The translations under genes and the position numbers were made by a program. Under the pieces are notes generated by a model. The model did not search any database. It was not told the DNA's origin and worked only from the letters and a program-made list of their open reading frames with translations. From positions 3,682,090-3,746,089 of the forward strand of contig CM001438.1 of the NCBI GenBank assembly GCA_000244995.1: 64,000 nt of DNA. The letters run 5' to 3'. The stretch comes from Burkholderiales bacterium JOSHI_001 (lineage in GTDB: Bacteria; Pseudomonadota; Gammaproteobacteria; Burkholderiales; Burkholderiaceae_C). Numbering within the stretch: the stretch's first letter is position 1; every line of letters starts with the position of its first letter. Of this stretch, positions 1 through 12,275 are shown in pieces.

Positions 1-181
1 CCACGGCGGCGCCCATGTCGGCGGCGGCCAACAGCATGCCCAGGTCCGATGGGTTGATCGGCGCCGCCTCCATGCGCACCAGCACCTCGTCCTCGCCTGG
101 TGCGGGGACGTCAACGTCCACCAGCGACAACTCCAGCGAGCCGCTGCTGCGGACCAGGGAACGCAATTCAAGACCCTTCAT
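1..181 (-). CDS. MDR-family oxidoreductase N-terminus (quinone reductase / Zn-type alcohol dehydrogenase), clipped by window edge
   Basis: The minus strand reads from an ATG at 181 off the left edge, giving the first 60 residues. It begins MKGLELRSLV and carries PAPGEDEVLVRMEAAPINPSDLG, the usual N-terminal pattern of medium-chain dehydrogenase/reductases related to NADPH:quinone reductase (the P-G-xx-E-VLV-R and APINPSD motifs). An AGGAGG ribosome-binding site lies about 7 bases upstream of the ATG. The nucleotide-binding domain lies outside the window, so the substrate and the zinc dependence cannot be judged. It is read away from the molybdenum hydroxylase genes, with a 149-base gap before the next stop codon. 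Confidence 0.75.
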   Translation of the reverse strand, partial: MKGLELRSLVRSSGSLELSLVDVDVPAPGEDEVLVRMEAAPINPSDLGMLLAAADMGAAV

Positions 182-330
182 CACCCGCCTCCTCTTGCCT
201 TCCAGACCCGCGCCGCCGGTCGCCAGCCGGCGCGGCCCGGCCCTGCAAACGCCGACGCGGCAGCAGGGCCGGCCCAGGGCCCTGGCCCAGCACGGCGGCG
301 CCGATGTCGCAAAGGCGCTTGCGCCGCGGC

Positions 331-2616
331 TCAGGCCCTCAGCTGATCGCGCACCGGCAGTTGCCGGATGCGCTTGCCCGTGGCGGCGAAGATCGCGTTG
401 CAGATCGCCGGGGCAATCGGCGGCAGCGCCGGCTCGCCAACGCCCCCCAGCACGCGCGAGTAGTCCGACGGCATCAGGTGCACGCGCACCTCCACCGGCG
501 AGGTGCTCATGCGCGCGATCTCGAACTCGTTCAGGTTCGCCTGCTCGACGCGCCCGGCCTTGTAGGAGATCTCGTTGAACAAGGCGATGCCCATGCCCTG
601 CACCGCCGCGCCCTCCACCTGCGAAAAGATGCGCTCGGGGTTGATCACCGCACCGCAGTCCACGGCCACGTCGATGCGCGGCACGCGCACATTGCCCTGC
701 GCGTCCACCGTCACCTGGGCCACCGCGGCGGCGTAGGTGACGAAGGTGTAGGTGGCGGCCAGGCCCAGGCCACTGCGGGCCGGCATCGCGCGCCCCCAGC
801 CTGCTTCCCGTGTGGCGCGCTCGATCACGGCGCGCAGGCGGCCGGTGTCCAGCGGGTAGGCCTCGGGGTCTTCGCCATGGTTCCAGCCGTCACCCAGGGT
901 GCGCGTGTCCACCAGCTTGGGCGGGCCGATCAGGTCGAGCAGGAATTCGCGGTGGTCGCGCCCGGCCGCCAGGGCCATCTCGGCGATGAAGGACTGGGTG
1001 GCGAAGGCATGCGGCAGGTTGGACACCGAACGGAACCAGCCGATGCGCGTGTGCGCCACCGCTTCCGGGTTTTCAACGCGCACGTTCGCCACCGTGGGCG
1101 GCGTGTGCAGCAGGGTCATGCCCAGTTCGATGGGGAACTGGTTCTTGGCCCCGGCGACGAAGGTCGACAGGATGGTGGGCGCCACCGAGCGGTGCAGCCA
1201 GGCGGTGCAGCGCCCCTGTTCGTCCAGCGCGCCTTCCATGTGCTCGACCGAGACGGTGTGGTAATAACCATTGCGCAGGTCGTCCTCGCGCGTCCAGACC
1301 ACCTTCACCGGCTTGCCGTCCATGGCCTGCGAAACGATGGCCGCCTCGACCGCGAAGTCCGGCTTGGATTTGCGGCCGAAGCCGCCGCCCAGCAGGGTGA
1401 CGTTCACGGTCACGTTGGCGGGGTCGATGCCCAGCCGCTTGGCCACCAGGCCGCGCGCGGCCTGTGGCGACTGCACCGAGGTCCAGACCTCGCACTTGCC
1501 GCCCTGGATGCGGGCCGTCGCGGCCGGCGGCTCCATCGTGGCGTGCACGATGTGGGGCAGGTAGTACTCGGCGTTGACCTTCTTCGCCGCCCTGGCGTAG
1601 GCGCCGTCGAAGTCCCCATCCTGGCGCACCACCTGGCCGGGCGCGCGCGCCGATGCCTCCAGCGTGGCGCGGTAGGTCTTGGAGTCGTAGACCGCGTTCG
1701 CCCCGTCGTCCCAGGTGATCTTCAGCGCCTCGCGGCCCTGGATCGCGGCCCAGGTGTTGGTGGCGATCACCGCCACACCGCCCAGCGGGTTGAAATTGGC
1801 CGGCGGCGGGCTGCCTTCGATCTGCACCACCTTCACCACACCCGGCACCTTCAGCGCCGCGGAATCGTCCAGGCTGGCCACCTTGCCCTGGTAGACCGGC
1901 GGTCGGGCGATGACGGCGTAGAACATGCCCGGCAGGCGCACGTCCTGGCCGTAGGTGGCCTTGCCGGTGACGATGTCGCGGCCGTCCACCAGGCGCAGCT
2001 GGCCCTTGCCGATGTAGCGGAACTGGGACGGGTCCTTCAGCTTGACCTGGTCGCGCGAAGGCACCGGCAGCTTCGCCGCCGCGACGGCCAGCGCGCCGTA
2101 GCCGAGCTTGCGACCGGTCTTGCGGTGCACCACCTCGTGCTTCATCGCCTGCACCTCGGCCACGGGCACCTTCCAGCGGTCCGCCGCGGCCTGCTCCAGC
2201 ATCATGCGGGCCGAAGCGCCGCAGGTGCGCATGGGCAGGAAAAAGTGGCGGGTGCTGCGCGAGCCGTCGGTGTCCTGGTTGCCGTAACGCGGCTCATCGC
2301 CCGGGGCCTGCAGCACCTTGACGCGCGCCCAGTCGGCCTCCAGCTCGTCGGCCACGATCATCGGCATGCTGGTGCGCACGCCCTGGCCCATCTCGGAGCG
2401 ATGGCAGACGATGCTGACCGTGCCGTCGGGTGCGATGGAGACGAACACGCGCGTGTCGTCGACCCAGCCATTGGCCATGCCGTCGCGGCCGTATTTCTTC
2501 GGTGGGTCGGCGGCATGGCCGGACCCGATGGGGGCAGACACCAGCACCAGGCCGCCGGCGGCGGCGATGCCCTGCAGGAAGCGGCGGCGGTCGAGCGGTT
2601 CAGGGCGCGCGTTCAT
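331..2616 (-). CDS. Xanthine dehydrogenase-family molybdopterin-binding subunit (isoquinoline 1-oxidoreductase beta-like)
   Basis: This 761-residue protein is the large molybdenum subunit of a two-subunit periplasmic molybdenum hydroxylase. The chosen ATG starts [22 protein letters not shown], a twin-arginine signal (RRRFLQ) followed by a hydrophobic stretch, as in IorB-type subunits. Further on are the aldehyde oxidase-type molybdopterin segments ([19 protein letters not shown] near the C-terminus, [10 protein letters not shown] in the middle). Its start overlaps the stop of the upstream [2Fe-2S] subunit by 4 bases, so the two are translationally coupled. A longer in-frame extension upstream lies inside that neighbour and is rejected. 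The substrate (N-heterocycle or aldehyde) cannot be told from sequence. Confidence 0.88.
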   Translation of the reverse strand: MNARPEPLDRRRFLQGIAAAGGLVLVSAPIGSGHAADPPKKYGRDGMANGWVDDTRVFVSIAPDGTVSIVCHRSEMGQGVRTSMPMIVADELEADWARVKVLQAPGDEPRYGNQDTDGSRSTRHFFLPMRTCGASARMMLEQAAADRWKVPVAEVQAMKHEVVHRKTGRKLGYGALAVAAAKLPVPSRDQVKLKDPSQFRYIGKGQLRLVDGRDIVTGKATYGQDVRLPGMFYAVIARPPVYQGKVASLDDSAALKVPGVVKVVQIEGSPPPANFNPLGGVAVIATNTWAAIQGREALKITWDDGANAVYDSKTYRATLEASARAPGQVVRQDGDFDGAYARAAKKVNAEYYLPHIVHATMEPPAATARIQGGKCEVWTSVQSPQAARGLVAKRLGIDPANVTVNVTLLGGGFGRKSKPDFAVEAAIVSQAMDGKPVKVVWTREDDLRNGYYHTVSVEHMEGALDEQGRCTAWLHRSVAPTILSTFVAGAKNQFPIELGMTLLHTPPTVANVRVENPEAVAHTRIGWFRSVSNLPHAFATQSFIAEMALAAGRDHREFLLDLIGPPKLVDTRTLGDGWNHGEDPEAYPLDTGRLRAVIERATREAGWGRAMPARSGLGLAATYTFVTYAAAVAQVTVDAQGNVRVPRIDVAVDCGAVINPERIFSQVEGAAVQGMGIALFNEISYKAGRVEQANLNEFEIARMSTSPVEVRVHLMPSDYSRVLGGVGEPALPPIAPAICNAIFAATGKRIRQLPVRDQLRA

Positions 2617-3083
2617 GCGGCACCTCCCACCTTGGCAGCCGCCTGCTTGATCGACTCGCGGATGCGGCCGTAGCAGCCGCAGCGGCACAAGTTGCCGCTC
2701 ATCGCGGTGTCGATGTCGGCGTCGGTGGGCTTGGGCTTGGCCTTCAGCAGGGCCGCGGCGGACATGCACTGGCCCGACTGGCAGTAGCCGCATTGCGGCA
2801 CGTTGTTGGCCACCCAGGCGTCCTGCACGGCACGGCCGATGCGGTCGGACGCCAGGCCCTCGATCGTCGTGACCTTCTTGCCGGCGATGGCCGACACCGG
2901 CGTGGTGCAGGAACGCACCGCCTCCCCGTTCACATGCACCGTGCACGCCCCGCAGACCGCGATGCCGCAGCCGTACTTCGTGCCGGTGAGGCCGAGTTCA
3001 TCGCGCAGCACCCACATCAGGGGCGTCTGGGGGTCCAAGCTGGAAGTCACCGACTTCCCGTTCACACGGAAACTGACGGACAT
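2613..3083 (-). CDS. (2Fe-2S)-binding subunit of molybdenum hydroxylase (IorA-like)
   Basis: This 156-residue protein is the small electron-transfer subunit partnering the molybdopterin subunit downstream. The N-terminal plant-type ferredoxin motif has cysteines at about residues 39, 44, 47 and 59 ([16 protein letters not shown]). The C-terminal helical [2Fe-2S] domain has CGYC (98, 101) and CRC (133, 135). Length and order match the isoquinoline oxidoreductase alpha and CoxS family. It has no signal peptide, which fits co-export with the Tat-bearing partner. The 4-base overlap with the downstream gene supports a two-gene operon. Confidence 0.9.
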   Translation of the reverse strand: MSVSFRVNGKSVTSSLDPQTPLMWVLRDELGLTGTKYGCGIAVCGACTVHVNGEAVRSCTTPVSAIAGKKVTTIEGLASDRIGRAVQDAWVANNVPQCGYCQSGQCMSAAALLKAKPKPTDADIDTAMSGNLCRCGCYGRIRESIKQAAAKVGGAA

Positions 3084-3247
3084 GCTGTCTCCTCCGATCC
3101 CGGCGACGCGGGCTGTGTGAATTCAGAGTACGACGTTGTGGCATGAATGGGGCAAAGCCCCTGCTGGCATCCCGGACGAACCCACCGCCCCGCCCCATCA
3201 CGGACTGACTGCGGGCAAGCGCTGGCCTGGCGTGCGAGCATGGCGGG

Positions 3248-3862
3248 GTGAACGGCCCGCCCAGCTTGCGACGAGCGGCCTGCGCGCGCTGCCTGCGCCC
3301 GCAGGCGACCTGCTTGTGCGCGCTGGTGCGGCCGACGGCCCACCGCAGCGAGGTGCTGGTGCTGCAACACCCGCAGGAACAGCGCCAGGCCAAGAACAGC
3401 GTGGCCCTGCTGCGCCTGTCGCTGGCGCACTGCGACGTGGTGGTCGGCGAGCGCTTTGCACCTGCCGTGCTGCAGGCCCTGTTGCAGCGCCCGGGGCGGG
3501 ACACCTGGCTTCTTTACCCGGACGTGCCGGCCGCACCTGCACCACCGCCCCCGCGGACCGTGGCGGCCCATCCCCTGCGGCTGGTGGTGATCGACGCCAC
3601 CTGGCGCAAGAGCCTGCGCATGCTGCTGGAGCACCCGGCCCTGGCCGCGCTGCCGCGGCTGTCTCTGGACACGCCGGCGCCAACCCGCTACCGGGCCATC
3701 CGCGCAGCGCGTCGCGCCGACCAGGTCTCGACCCTGGAAGCCACCGTGCAGGCGCTGGCGATGCTGGAGGGCCCTTCCTTCCAAGCGGCGCCGCTGCTCG
3801 ACGCCTTCGGCCACTTCGTCGCTGGCGTCGCGGCACGGCAGTGGCCCAAGGCGGCCACCTAG
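3248..3862 (+). CDS. DTW-domain protein (tRNA-uridine aminocarboxypropyltransferase-like)
   Basis: This 204-residue protein has the DTW-domain hallmarks: an N-terminal cysteine cluster (CARCLRPQATCLC) and the signature DATWRKSLRML. The family includes bacterial TapT (YfiP), which installs acp3U in tRNA using SAM. A GTG start is used because the nearby ATG frame stops after three codons. It is a single gene diverging from the molybdenum hydroxylase pair and converging on the dienoyl-CoA reductase gene, with 10 bases between the stops. The tRNA target is inferred from the family only. Confidence 0.85.
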   Translation: MNGPPSLRRAACARCLRPQATCLCALVRPTAHRSEVLVLQHPQEQRQAKNSVALLRLSLAHCDVVVGERFAPAVLQALLQRPGRDTWLLYPDVPAAPAPPPPRTVAAHPLRLVVIDATWRKSLRMLLEHPALAALPRLSLDTPAPTRYRAIRAARRADQVSTLEATVQALAMLEGPSFQAAPLLDAFGHFVAGVAARQWPKAAT

Positions 3863-3872
3863 CCCTGCGCCC

Positions 3873-5975
<2,103 letters not shown>

Positions 5976-6111
5976 CTAGCCGCAGCCCCGGGGTCGAAGC
6001 GGCAGGGCAGCCGCACCGCGTGCCGCCTGCAGGGCGAAAAGCGGGCCCGCCTTGGGCATCACGGCGCAGGCCCGCCACCGCGGCGGGGACCCGCCCGCAG
6101 CCGCACGAAGC

Positions 6112-7269
6112 TCACGCTGAAAAGATGAACCGCGTGCCCGTGGACGATCGGATGAACTTCTCCGGCATGGCCTGCTGCACCATGCCAATGAAGCTTTCGC
6201 CCGAGCAGTGCATGGGAATCAGCACATCAGGGTTGAAGGCCTGCAGTTCGGTCAGGGTCTGTCGCTGGTACTCCGGCGCATGCGGCGCCAGGTGAAAGCC
6301 GCCCAGGATGGCATGCACCTTGTCCACCCCCGACACCTTGATGGCCGTGCGCACCGAATTGACGATGCCCCGGTGGCCGCAGGAGGTCATCACCACCAGG
6401 CCACGGCCCTTGACATGGAAGGCCGTGGCCTGCTCGTGCTGGAAGTCGTCCGGCACCTTGCTGAGGTTGCGCTTGGCTTCGGGCATGCCGGCGGGCGCGC
6501 AGCCCAGGTTGTCGGACAGGCCCACGCTCATGCGCGTGGGCGCCAGCACGCGCTCGAAGGATTCGGCGGGGATCCAGCCGGTGGTGAAGCCGTGGTCGGC
6601 CAGCACGGACGGCCGCTCGGCGAAGGTGACGGTCAGGCCCGCATCCTGGATGGCCTGGCGGTCCATGGCGCCAAAGCTGCCGGCGTCGCCCTGCACGTTC
6701 AGCTCGCGGGTGCAGAAGCATTCTTCGCCGCCCAGGTAGAAAGGCAGCCCGGGTTTGAGCCTGCCCTTGTTGGCGCGCAGGAAGCCGACCATGCCGCCGA
6801 AGTGATCGTAGTGGCCGTGGCTGAGCGCCAGGGCGTCCAGCTTGGCGGGGTCGATGCCCGCCAGCAGCAGGTTGTTCAGCAGGGTCTCGGACGTGTAGGC
6901 GAAGTCGATCAGCACCTGCCGGGTCTCGCTGCCGCGCGTGGACTCCAGGTGCAGCGCCAGGCCCCATTCGTTCTGAAGGGCGCGCTGCGGCGGGGTGCGG
7001 GGCGACACCGCGAAGCCCATGCGCTGCACCTGCACGCCCGCGGTGGTTCGGCCGGGTTCGAAGGCATGGTGGTAGGAGTCGGTGACCACCCGCACCGCCA
7101 GCTTGTCCACCACCGGCACGGCGGCGGGCGACTCCAGCGCGCGGGCCTGTGCCACCCGACCGCCGAAAAGGCCGCCGGCGGCCATCAGGGAGAGCGAGCC
7201 GCTGCCAGCGCGCAGCAGGCGGCGGCGGCTGGGTTGGCCCAGGTAGGTGCTGTCTTGGCTTTGGCGCAT
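6112..7269 (-). CDS. Exported MBL-fold metallo-hydrolase
   Basis: This 385-residue protein has a twin-arginine-like leader (RRRLLRAGSGSLSLMAAGG) and the metallo-beta-lactamase zinc motif ALSHGHYDHFGG. Further His-containing blocks follow (TSCGHRGIVN, IPMHCSGE). The layout resembles the group of MBL proteins annotated as dihydropteroate-synthase-related or MptA-like hydrolases, in which the reaction is unproven. The ATG at 7269 was chosen because it directly precedes the signal sequence; the frame remains open upstream without a better start. It follows the ArsR gene on the same strand after 113 bases and may share its regulation. Confidence 0.75.
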   Translation of the reverse strand: MRQSQDSTYLGQPSRRRLLRAGSGSLSLMAAGGLFGGRVAQARALESPAAVPVVDKLAVRVVTDSYHHAFEPGRTTAGVQVQRMGFAVSPRTPPQRALQNEWGLALHLESTRGSETRQVLIDFAYTSETLLNNLLLAGIDPAKLDALALSHGHYDHFGGMVGFLRANKGRLKPGLPFYLGGEECFCTRELNVQGDAGSFGAMDRQAIQDAGLTVTFAERPSVLADHGFTTGWIPAESFERVLAPTRMSVGLSDNLGCAPAGMPEAKRNLSKVPDDFQHEQATAFHVKGRGLVVMTSCGHRGIVNSVRTAIKVSGVDKVHAILGGFHLAPHAPEYQRQTLTELQAFNPDVLIPMHCSGESFIGMVQQAMPEKFIRSSTGTRFIFSA

Positions 7270-7382
7270 GGGCGTCTCCAGTCGCACACCACAGCGTGTG
7301 CGCGGCGATTCTGCAAGGTGCGGGCACCACCGCACAAGGCAGGTGTTGCCCAGGGGTCCGCGCAGCGGCCGGGTCCGCCGGC

Positions 7383-7781
7383 TCAGCGTTGGCGTGACTT
7401 GGCCGCGGGGCCGGCGGACTGCACGAACACCGCCCGCCCGGCGGCCAGGCGCTCGAACTGGCGCGCGATGTTGCCGCACACCAGGTCGCACAGGGCATAC
7501 ACCGACGGATCGGCGATGCTGTAGAGGGCGCTGTTGCCCCGGCTTTGCCGCGTGACCAGGCCGTGCTGGGTCAGCAGGCTCAGGTGCCGGGAGGCGTTGG
7601 CCGATGTGCAATGGCACAGCTGCGCCAGATCGCCCACGCTGCGCTCGCCCTGGCGCAGCAGGTTCAGGATCTGCAATCGGGTGGGTTCGGACAAGGCCTG
7701 GAAGTACGCCGCCACCTGGGCCAGCGCTTCGGCGGGAAGGCCTTCCATGCTGGGGCAGGCCTGTGGGGGTGCTGTCGCCAT
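7383..7781 (-). CDS. ArsR/SmtB-family regulator with a CxC motif
   Basis: This 132-residue winged-helix repressor has LSEPTRLQILNLLRQGERSVGDLAQLCHCTSANASRHLSLLTQHGLV, the ArsR-family HTH. Cysteines 56 and 58 form a CxC in the helix that carries the alpha3 metal or metalloid site of ArsR/CadC; C9, C98 and C102 are extra thiols. It could therefore sense a soft metal, arsenite or reactive sulfur; sequence alone does not decide. The ATG at 7781 has a GAGG ribosome site. An in-frame ATG further upstream at 7850 would run through the probable operator. It diverges from an RND efflux operon, its likely target. Confidence 0.85.
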   Translation of the reverse strand: MATAPPQACPSMEGLPAEALAQVAAYFQALSEPTRLQILNLLRQGERSVGDLAQLCHCTSANASRHLSLLTQHGLVTRQSRGNSALYSIADPSVYALCDLVCGNIARQFERLAAGRAVFVQSAGPAAKSRQR

Positions 7782-7826
7782 GATGCCTCGCGCTTCGCTA
7801 TTCCAACTTGTTGAGCACAATGATAC

Positions 7827-7855
7827 TTGACTATTTAGCTGTTTGCGCAAATACT
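7827..7855 (+). promoter_or_regulatory. Candidate promoter and ArsR operator for the RND operon
   Basis: In the AT-rich gap between the ArsR gene and the adaptor gene, TTGACT (7827-7832) is followed after 17 bases by AATACT (7850-7855), an acceptable sigma-70 pair in this GC-rich DNA. A perfect 10-base palindrome, TTTGCGCAAA, occupies 7842-7851 between the two boxes and overlaps the -10. That is where ArsR-family repressors usually bind. The sequence is seen directly; the role is inferred. Confidence 0.5.
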
Positions 7856-7917
7856 AGCGTCAGATTGTTGTCTATTCCCGCGCCCAAGGGCCGGGTGTCC
7901 ACTGGAAGAGTCCCTCC

Positions 7918-8994
7918 ATGCCTGCGTTCCGCCTCCGTACTGCCGCCCTGACCTTGGCGCTGGCCTGCTCATTCGGTCTCGCCGCGCCCTGGGGCGCCCA
8001 GGCCGCAGAACTGACCGCGGTGGCGGCTCAAGCGGGCAGCGGCGGCACGGCCAGCGCCTTCGACGCGGTGGTGGAGGCGGTGCGCCAGACCGTGGTGGCG
8101 GCCCAGGTGCCCGGCGCCGTGGTGCAACTGGGCGTGAAGGTGGGCGACCGGGTCAGCGCCGGCCAGGTGCTGCTGCGCCTGGACGCCCGCGCCGCCGACC
8201 AGACCGCCGCCGCGGGCGACGCCCAGGTTCAGGCCGCGCGCGCGGCGCTGGAAGTGGCGAGCAAGGACTTCGAACGCCAGCGCCAGCTGTTCCAGAAGAA
8301 CTACATCAGCCAGGCGGCGCTGGAGCAGGCTGAATCGCAGTTCAAGGCCACCCAGGCCCAGGTGAATGCGCAATTGGCCCAGGCCGGCGCGGCCCGCACC
8401 CAGACCGGCTTCTACGTGGTGCGTGCGCCCTTTGCCGGCGTGGTGTCCGAGGTGCCGGTGTCGCTGGGCGACATGGCCATGCCGGGGCGCGCACTGCTCA
8501 CGCTGTACGACCCGGCCTCGCTGCGCGTCACCGCCGCGGTGCCGCAAAGCATCAGCGCTGGTCTTGCGGCCGGGGCCTTGCCGCGCATCGAATTCCCCGG
8601 GCTGCCAGCGGCCCAGCAATGGGTGCAGCCGCTGCGCGCCCAGTTGCTGCCCACGGTGGACCCCGGCACGCACACGGTGCAGATGCGGGCCGACCTGCCG
8701 GCGGGCTTGGCCGGGATGGCGCCTGGCATGTACGCCCGGCTGTGGTTGCCGGTGGCGGCAGGCGGCAGCAGCAACGCCACGGCCGCTGTGACCGTGCCCC
8801 GGGCCGCAGTGGTCCGGCGCGCCGAACTCACAGGGCTGTATGTCCTGAACCCGAAGGGCCAACCGGTGCTGCGCCAGGTGCGTCTGGGCCGCGTGGACGG
8901 CGACCGGGTGGAGGTGCTGTCGGGCCTGATGCCGGGCGAGCGTGTGGTCTCCGACCCGCAGGCCGCGGCCCGGGTTCAGCCCACGGCCCCTTGA
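7918..8994 (+). CDS. RND efflux periplasmic adaptor (HlyD/membrane-fusion family)
   Basis: This 358-residue protein starts with a signal peptide (hydrophobic core ALTLALACSFGLAAPW, cleavage near AQAAE). The biotinyl-lipoyl half-motifs (VPGAVVQLGVKVGDRVSAGQVLLRLDAR and FYVVRAPFAGVVSEVPVSLGDMA) flank a helical hairpin at about residues 100-150. It links an inner-membrane RND pump to an outer-membrane channel. The pump gene follows after 18 bases; no outer-membrane channel gene is present in the cluster. A probable ArsR-controlled promoter lies directly upstream. Confidence 0.88.
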   Translation: MPAFRLRTAALTLALACSFGLAAPWGAQAAELTAVAAQAGSGGTASAFDAVVEAVRQTVVAAQVPGAVVQLGVKVGDRVSAGQVLLRLDARAADQTAAAGDAQVQAARAALEVASKDFERQRQLFQKNYISQAALEQAESQFKATQAQVNAQLAQAGAARTQTGFYVVRAPFAGVVSEVPVSLGDMAMPGRALLTLYDPASLRVTAAVPQSISAGLAAGALPRIEFPGLPAAQQWVQPLRAQLLPTVDPGTHTVQMRADLPAGLAGMAPGMYARLWLPVAAGGSSNATAAVTVPRAAVVRRAELTGLYVLNPKGQPVLRQVRLGRVDGDRVEVLSGLMPGERVVSDPQAAARVQPTAP

Positions 8995-9012
8995 CCGCCC
9001 CCCGAGCACCCC

Positions 9013-12000
9013 ATGTCCACCGAACAGTCATCCCCCGCCCTGGGCGTTTCCGGCCGCATCGCGGCCTTCTTCCAACGGGCGCAGATCACCCCCTTGCTGG
9101 CCCTGATGGCCCTGTTGCTGGGCATCTTCGCCGTGGCGGTGACACCGCGTGAGGAAGAACCGCAGATCAACGTCACCATGGCCAATGTGCTGATCCCCTT
9201 CCCCGGGGCGGCGGTGCGCGACGTTGAACAGATGGTGGCCGGCCCGGCCGAGCAGGTGCTGGCGCAGATCACGGGCGTGGAGCACGTGATGTCGGTGTCG
9301 CGCCCGGGCCTGGCGGTCATCACGGTGCAGTTCAAGGTGGGTGTGCCGCGCACCGAGGCCCTGGTGCGCCTGTACGACACGGTCAACTCCAACGCCGACT
9401 GGCTGCCCGCGGGCCTGGGCGTGGGGGCGCCGATCATCAAGCCCAAGGGCATCGACGACGTGCCCATCGTCACCCTCACCCTGTACAGCAAGAACACAGC
9501 CACCGGCCCCTTCGACCTGGAGCGTGTCGCCCACAGCATGGAAGCCGACCTGAAGCGCGTGCCGGGCACGCGCGAGGTGGCCACCGTGGGCGGCCCGGGC
9601 CGCGCGGTGATGGTGGAAATCGACCCCACCCGCATGGCGGCCGTGGGCGTGACCGTGGCCGATTTGCGCCAGGCCCTGCAGTCGGCCAACCTGGGCCTGC
9701 CGGTGGGCGACCTGCTCAGCGGCAACAAGGCGGTGGCCATCGAGTCCGGCCCCTTCCTGCAGCAGGCCAGCGACGTGGCCGACCTGGTGGTGGCGGTGCG
9801 CGGGGCCAAGCCCGTGTTCCTGCGCGACGTGGCCGCGGTGCGCGACGGCCCGCCACCAGCCGCACGCTATGTGTGGTTCGGCCAGGCCGGCCAGAACGGC
9901 GCGGCGCCGGCCGAGTACCCGGCCGTGACGATTTCGGTGACCAAGAAGCCGGGCGAAAACGCCATCGACGTGGCCAATGCCGTCATGCAGCGCGTGAACG
10001 CCTTGCGCAACACCGTGATCCCGGGCGAGGTGCTGGTGGCCGAGACCCGCAACTACGGCGCCACCGCCAACGACAAGGCCCAGAAGCTGATCCAGAAACT
10101 GCTGTTCGCCACCGCCAGCGTGGTGGCGCTGGTGTTCATCGCACTCGGCCGGCGTGAGGCAGCCATCGTCGGCAGCGCGGTGATCCTGACCCTGACGGTG
10201 ACGCTGTTCGCCAGTTGGGCCTGGGGCTTCACGCTCAACCGGGTGAGCCTGTTCGCGCTGATCTTCTCCATCGGCATCCTGGTGGACGACGCCATCGTGG
10301 TGGTGGAAAACATCCACCGCCACCAGGCCCTGCATCCCGGCCGCAGCCTGGCCCAGATCATCCCTGGCGCGGTGGACGAAGTGGGCGGCCCCACCATCCT
10401 GGCCACGCTGACCGTGATCGCGGCGCTGCTGCCCATGGCCTTCGTCAGCGGCCTGATGGGCCCCTACATGAGCCCCATCCCCATCAATGCCAGCATGGGC
10501 ATGCTGCTGTCGCTGGCCATCGCCTTCGTGGTCACGCCCTGGCTGGCGCGGCTGTGGATGAAGGCCACGCCCGCCCACGCGACCCACGACAAGCCCCACG
10601 GCCTGGCCGCGCGCATTGCGCCCACCTTCGAACGCCTGTTCCGCCCGCTGCTGGACGACCGGCGTGGCGGTCGCAACCGGGTGCTGCTGGGCCTGGGCAT
10701 CGCCTTGCTGATCGCGGTGTCGCTGGCGTTGCCGGCCACCGGCCTGGTGCTGCTGAAGATGCTGCCCTTCGACAACAAGAGCGAATTCCAGGTCATCGTG
10801 GACATGCCCGCCGGCACGCCGGTGGAGCAGACGGCCGCCGTGCTGCACGAACTGGGCAACCACCTGGCCAGCGTGCCCGAGGTCACCGACTACCAGGCCT
10901 ACGCCGGCACCGCCGCGCCCATCAACTTCAACGGCCTGGTGCGCCAGTACTACCTGCGCAGCGGTGGCGAGGTGGGCGACCTGCAGGTGAACCTGGTGGA
11001 CAAGCACGCCCGCAAGGACCAGAGCCACGCCATCGCCATGCGCGTGCGCCCTGCCCTGCAGAAGATCGGCCAGCGCTTTGGTGCCAACGTGAAGGTGGTG
11101 GAAGTGCCGCCGGGCCCGCCGGTGCTGTCGCCCATCGTGGCGGAGATCTACGGTCCGGAGGCGGCCGGCCGGCTGCAGATGGCGCGCGAAGTGCGCAAGG
11201 TGTTCGAACGCACACCGGGCATCGTGGACGTGGACGACTCCAGCATTGCCGCTGCGCCCAAGACCCTGCTGCTGGTGGACCGCCAGAAGGCCGCGATGCT
11301 GGGCGTGCCGCAGCAGGCCATCGTGACCACCCTGCGCGCCGGGCTGGCGGGCGAAACCACGGCCTACCTGCACGACGAAGCCAAGTACCCCGCCGCGGCC
11401 GTGATCCAACTGCCCGCCGAACGCCAGGGCGACCTGAACGCCCTGCTGCAACTGACGGTGCGCAGCGCCGAAGGCAAGCTGGTGCCGATCCGCGAACTGG
11501 TGCGCGCCAGCGACACCGTGCGCGAGCAGCCGGTCTACCACAAGGACCTGCTGCCGGTGAACTTCGTCGTGGCCGACATGGCCGGCCAGCTGGACAGCCC
11601 GCTGTACGGCATGTTCGCCATGCGCGGCGACATCCAGAAGATTGCCACCCCCGGCGGCGGCACGCTGCAGGAGTACTTCATCCGCCCGCCGTCCGATGGC
11701 TGGCGCGACTACGCGCTGAAGTGGGACGGCGAGTCGCAGATCACCTACGAAACCTTCCGCGACATGGGCGCCGCCTATGGCGTGGGCCTGGTGCTGATCT
11801 ACCTGCTGGTGGTGGCGCAGTTCGGCAGCTACCTGACGCCACTGATCATCATGGCGCCGATTCCGCTGACCATCATCGGCGTGATGCCTGGCCACGCGCT
11901 GCTGGGCGCGCAGTACACCGCCACCAGCATGATCGGCATGATCGCGCTGGCCGGCATCATCGTGCGCAACTCCATCCTGCTGGTGGATTTCATCAACCTG

Positions 12001-12273
12001 CAGGTGCGCGAAGGGGCGGACTTCAAGACCGCCATCGTGCATTCGGCCATCACCCGGGCCCAGCCCATCGTGCTGACCGGCCTGGCCGCGATGCTGGGGG
12101 CCTTCTTCATCCTGGACGACCCCATCTTCAACGGCCTGGCCATCTCGCTGATCTTCGGCATCTCGGTGTCCACGGTGCTCACGCTGGCGGTGATTCCCAT
12201 CCTGTACTTCGTGGCCTACCGCCACCGGCTGGGCGCCTTGACCGGCACGCCGTCCACCCTCTCGGAAGCCTGA
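9013..12273 (+). CDS. RND-family efflux transporter permease
   Basis: This 1086-residue inner-membrane pump has the RND layout: TM1 near residues 30-50, a large porter loop (INVTMANVLIPFPGAAVRDVEQMV), a TM bundle with the proton-relay segment GILVDDAIVVVENIHRH, a second loop, and a C-terminal TM group (GMIALAGIIVRNSILLVDFIN). It is at the long end of the family. The substrate is unknown; the ArsR neighbour and the trxC gene directly downstream hint at a soft-metal or thiol-stress substrate, but this is inference. It is co-transcribed with the adaptor gene, and its stop lies 2 bases from the trxC start. Confidence 0.9.
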   Translation: MSTEQSSPALGVSGRIAAFFQRAQITPLLALMALLLGIFAVAVTPREEEPQINVTMANVLIPFPGAAVRDVEQMVAGPAEQVLAQITGVEHVMSVSRPGLAVITVQFKVGVPRTEALVRLYDTVNSNADWLPAGLGVGAPIIKPKGIDDVPIVTLTLYSKNTATGPFDLERVAHSMEADLKRVPGTREVATVGGPGRAVMVEIDPTRMAAVGVTVADLRQALQSANLGLPVGDLLSGNKAVAIESGPFLQQASDVADLVVAVRGAKPVFLRDVAAVRDGPPPAARYVWFGQAGQNGAAPAEYPAVTISVTKKPGENAIDVANAVMQRVNALRNTVIPGEVLVAETRNYGATANDKAQKLIQKLLFATASVVALVFIALGRREAAIVGSAVILTLTVTLFASWAWGFTLNRVSLFALIFSIGILVDDAIVVVENIHRHQALHPGRSLAQIIPGAVDEVGGPTILATLTVIAALLPMAFVSGLMGPYMSPIPINASMGMLLSLAIAFVVTPWLARLWMKATPAHATHDKPHGLAARIAPTFERLFRPLLDDRRGGRNRVLLGLGIALLIAVSLALPATGLVLLKMLPFDNKSEFQVIVDMPAGTPVEQTAAVLHELGNHLASVPEVTDYQAYAGTAAPINFNGLVRQYYLRSGGEVGDLQVNLVDKHARKDQSHAIAMRVRPALQKIGQRFGANVKVVEVPPGPPVLSPIVAEIYGPEAAGRLQMAREVRKVFERTPGIVDVDDSSIAAAPKTLLLVDRQKAAMLGVPQQAIVTTLRAGLAGETTAYLHDEAKYPAAAVIQLPAERQGDLNALLQLTVRSAEGKLVPIRELVRASDTVREQPVYHKDLLPVNFVVADMAGQLDSPLYGMFAMRGDIQKIATPGGGTLQEYFIRPPSDGWRDYALKWDGESQITYETFRDMGAAYGVGLVLIYLLVVAQFGSYLTPLIIMAPIPLTIIGVMPGHALLGAQYTATSMIGMIALAGIIVRNSILLVDFINLQVREGADFKTAIVHSAITRAQPIVLTGLAAMLGAFFILDDPIFNGLAISLIFGISVSTVLTLAVIPILYFVAYRHRLGALTGTPSTLSEA

Positions 12274-12275
12274 AC

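Noticed and set aside
15-578. Plus-strand open frame at the left edge
   Set aside because: The translation is low-complexity (Ser/Ala/Pro/Arg-rich), and the minus strand carries a better MDR start with a ribosome-binding site.
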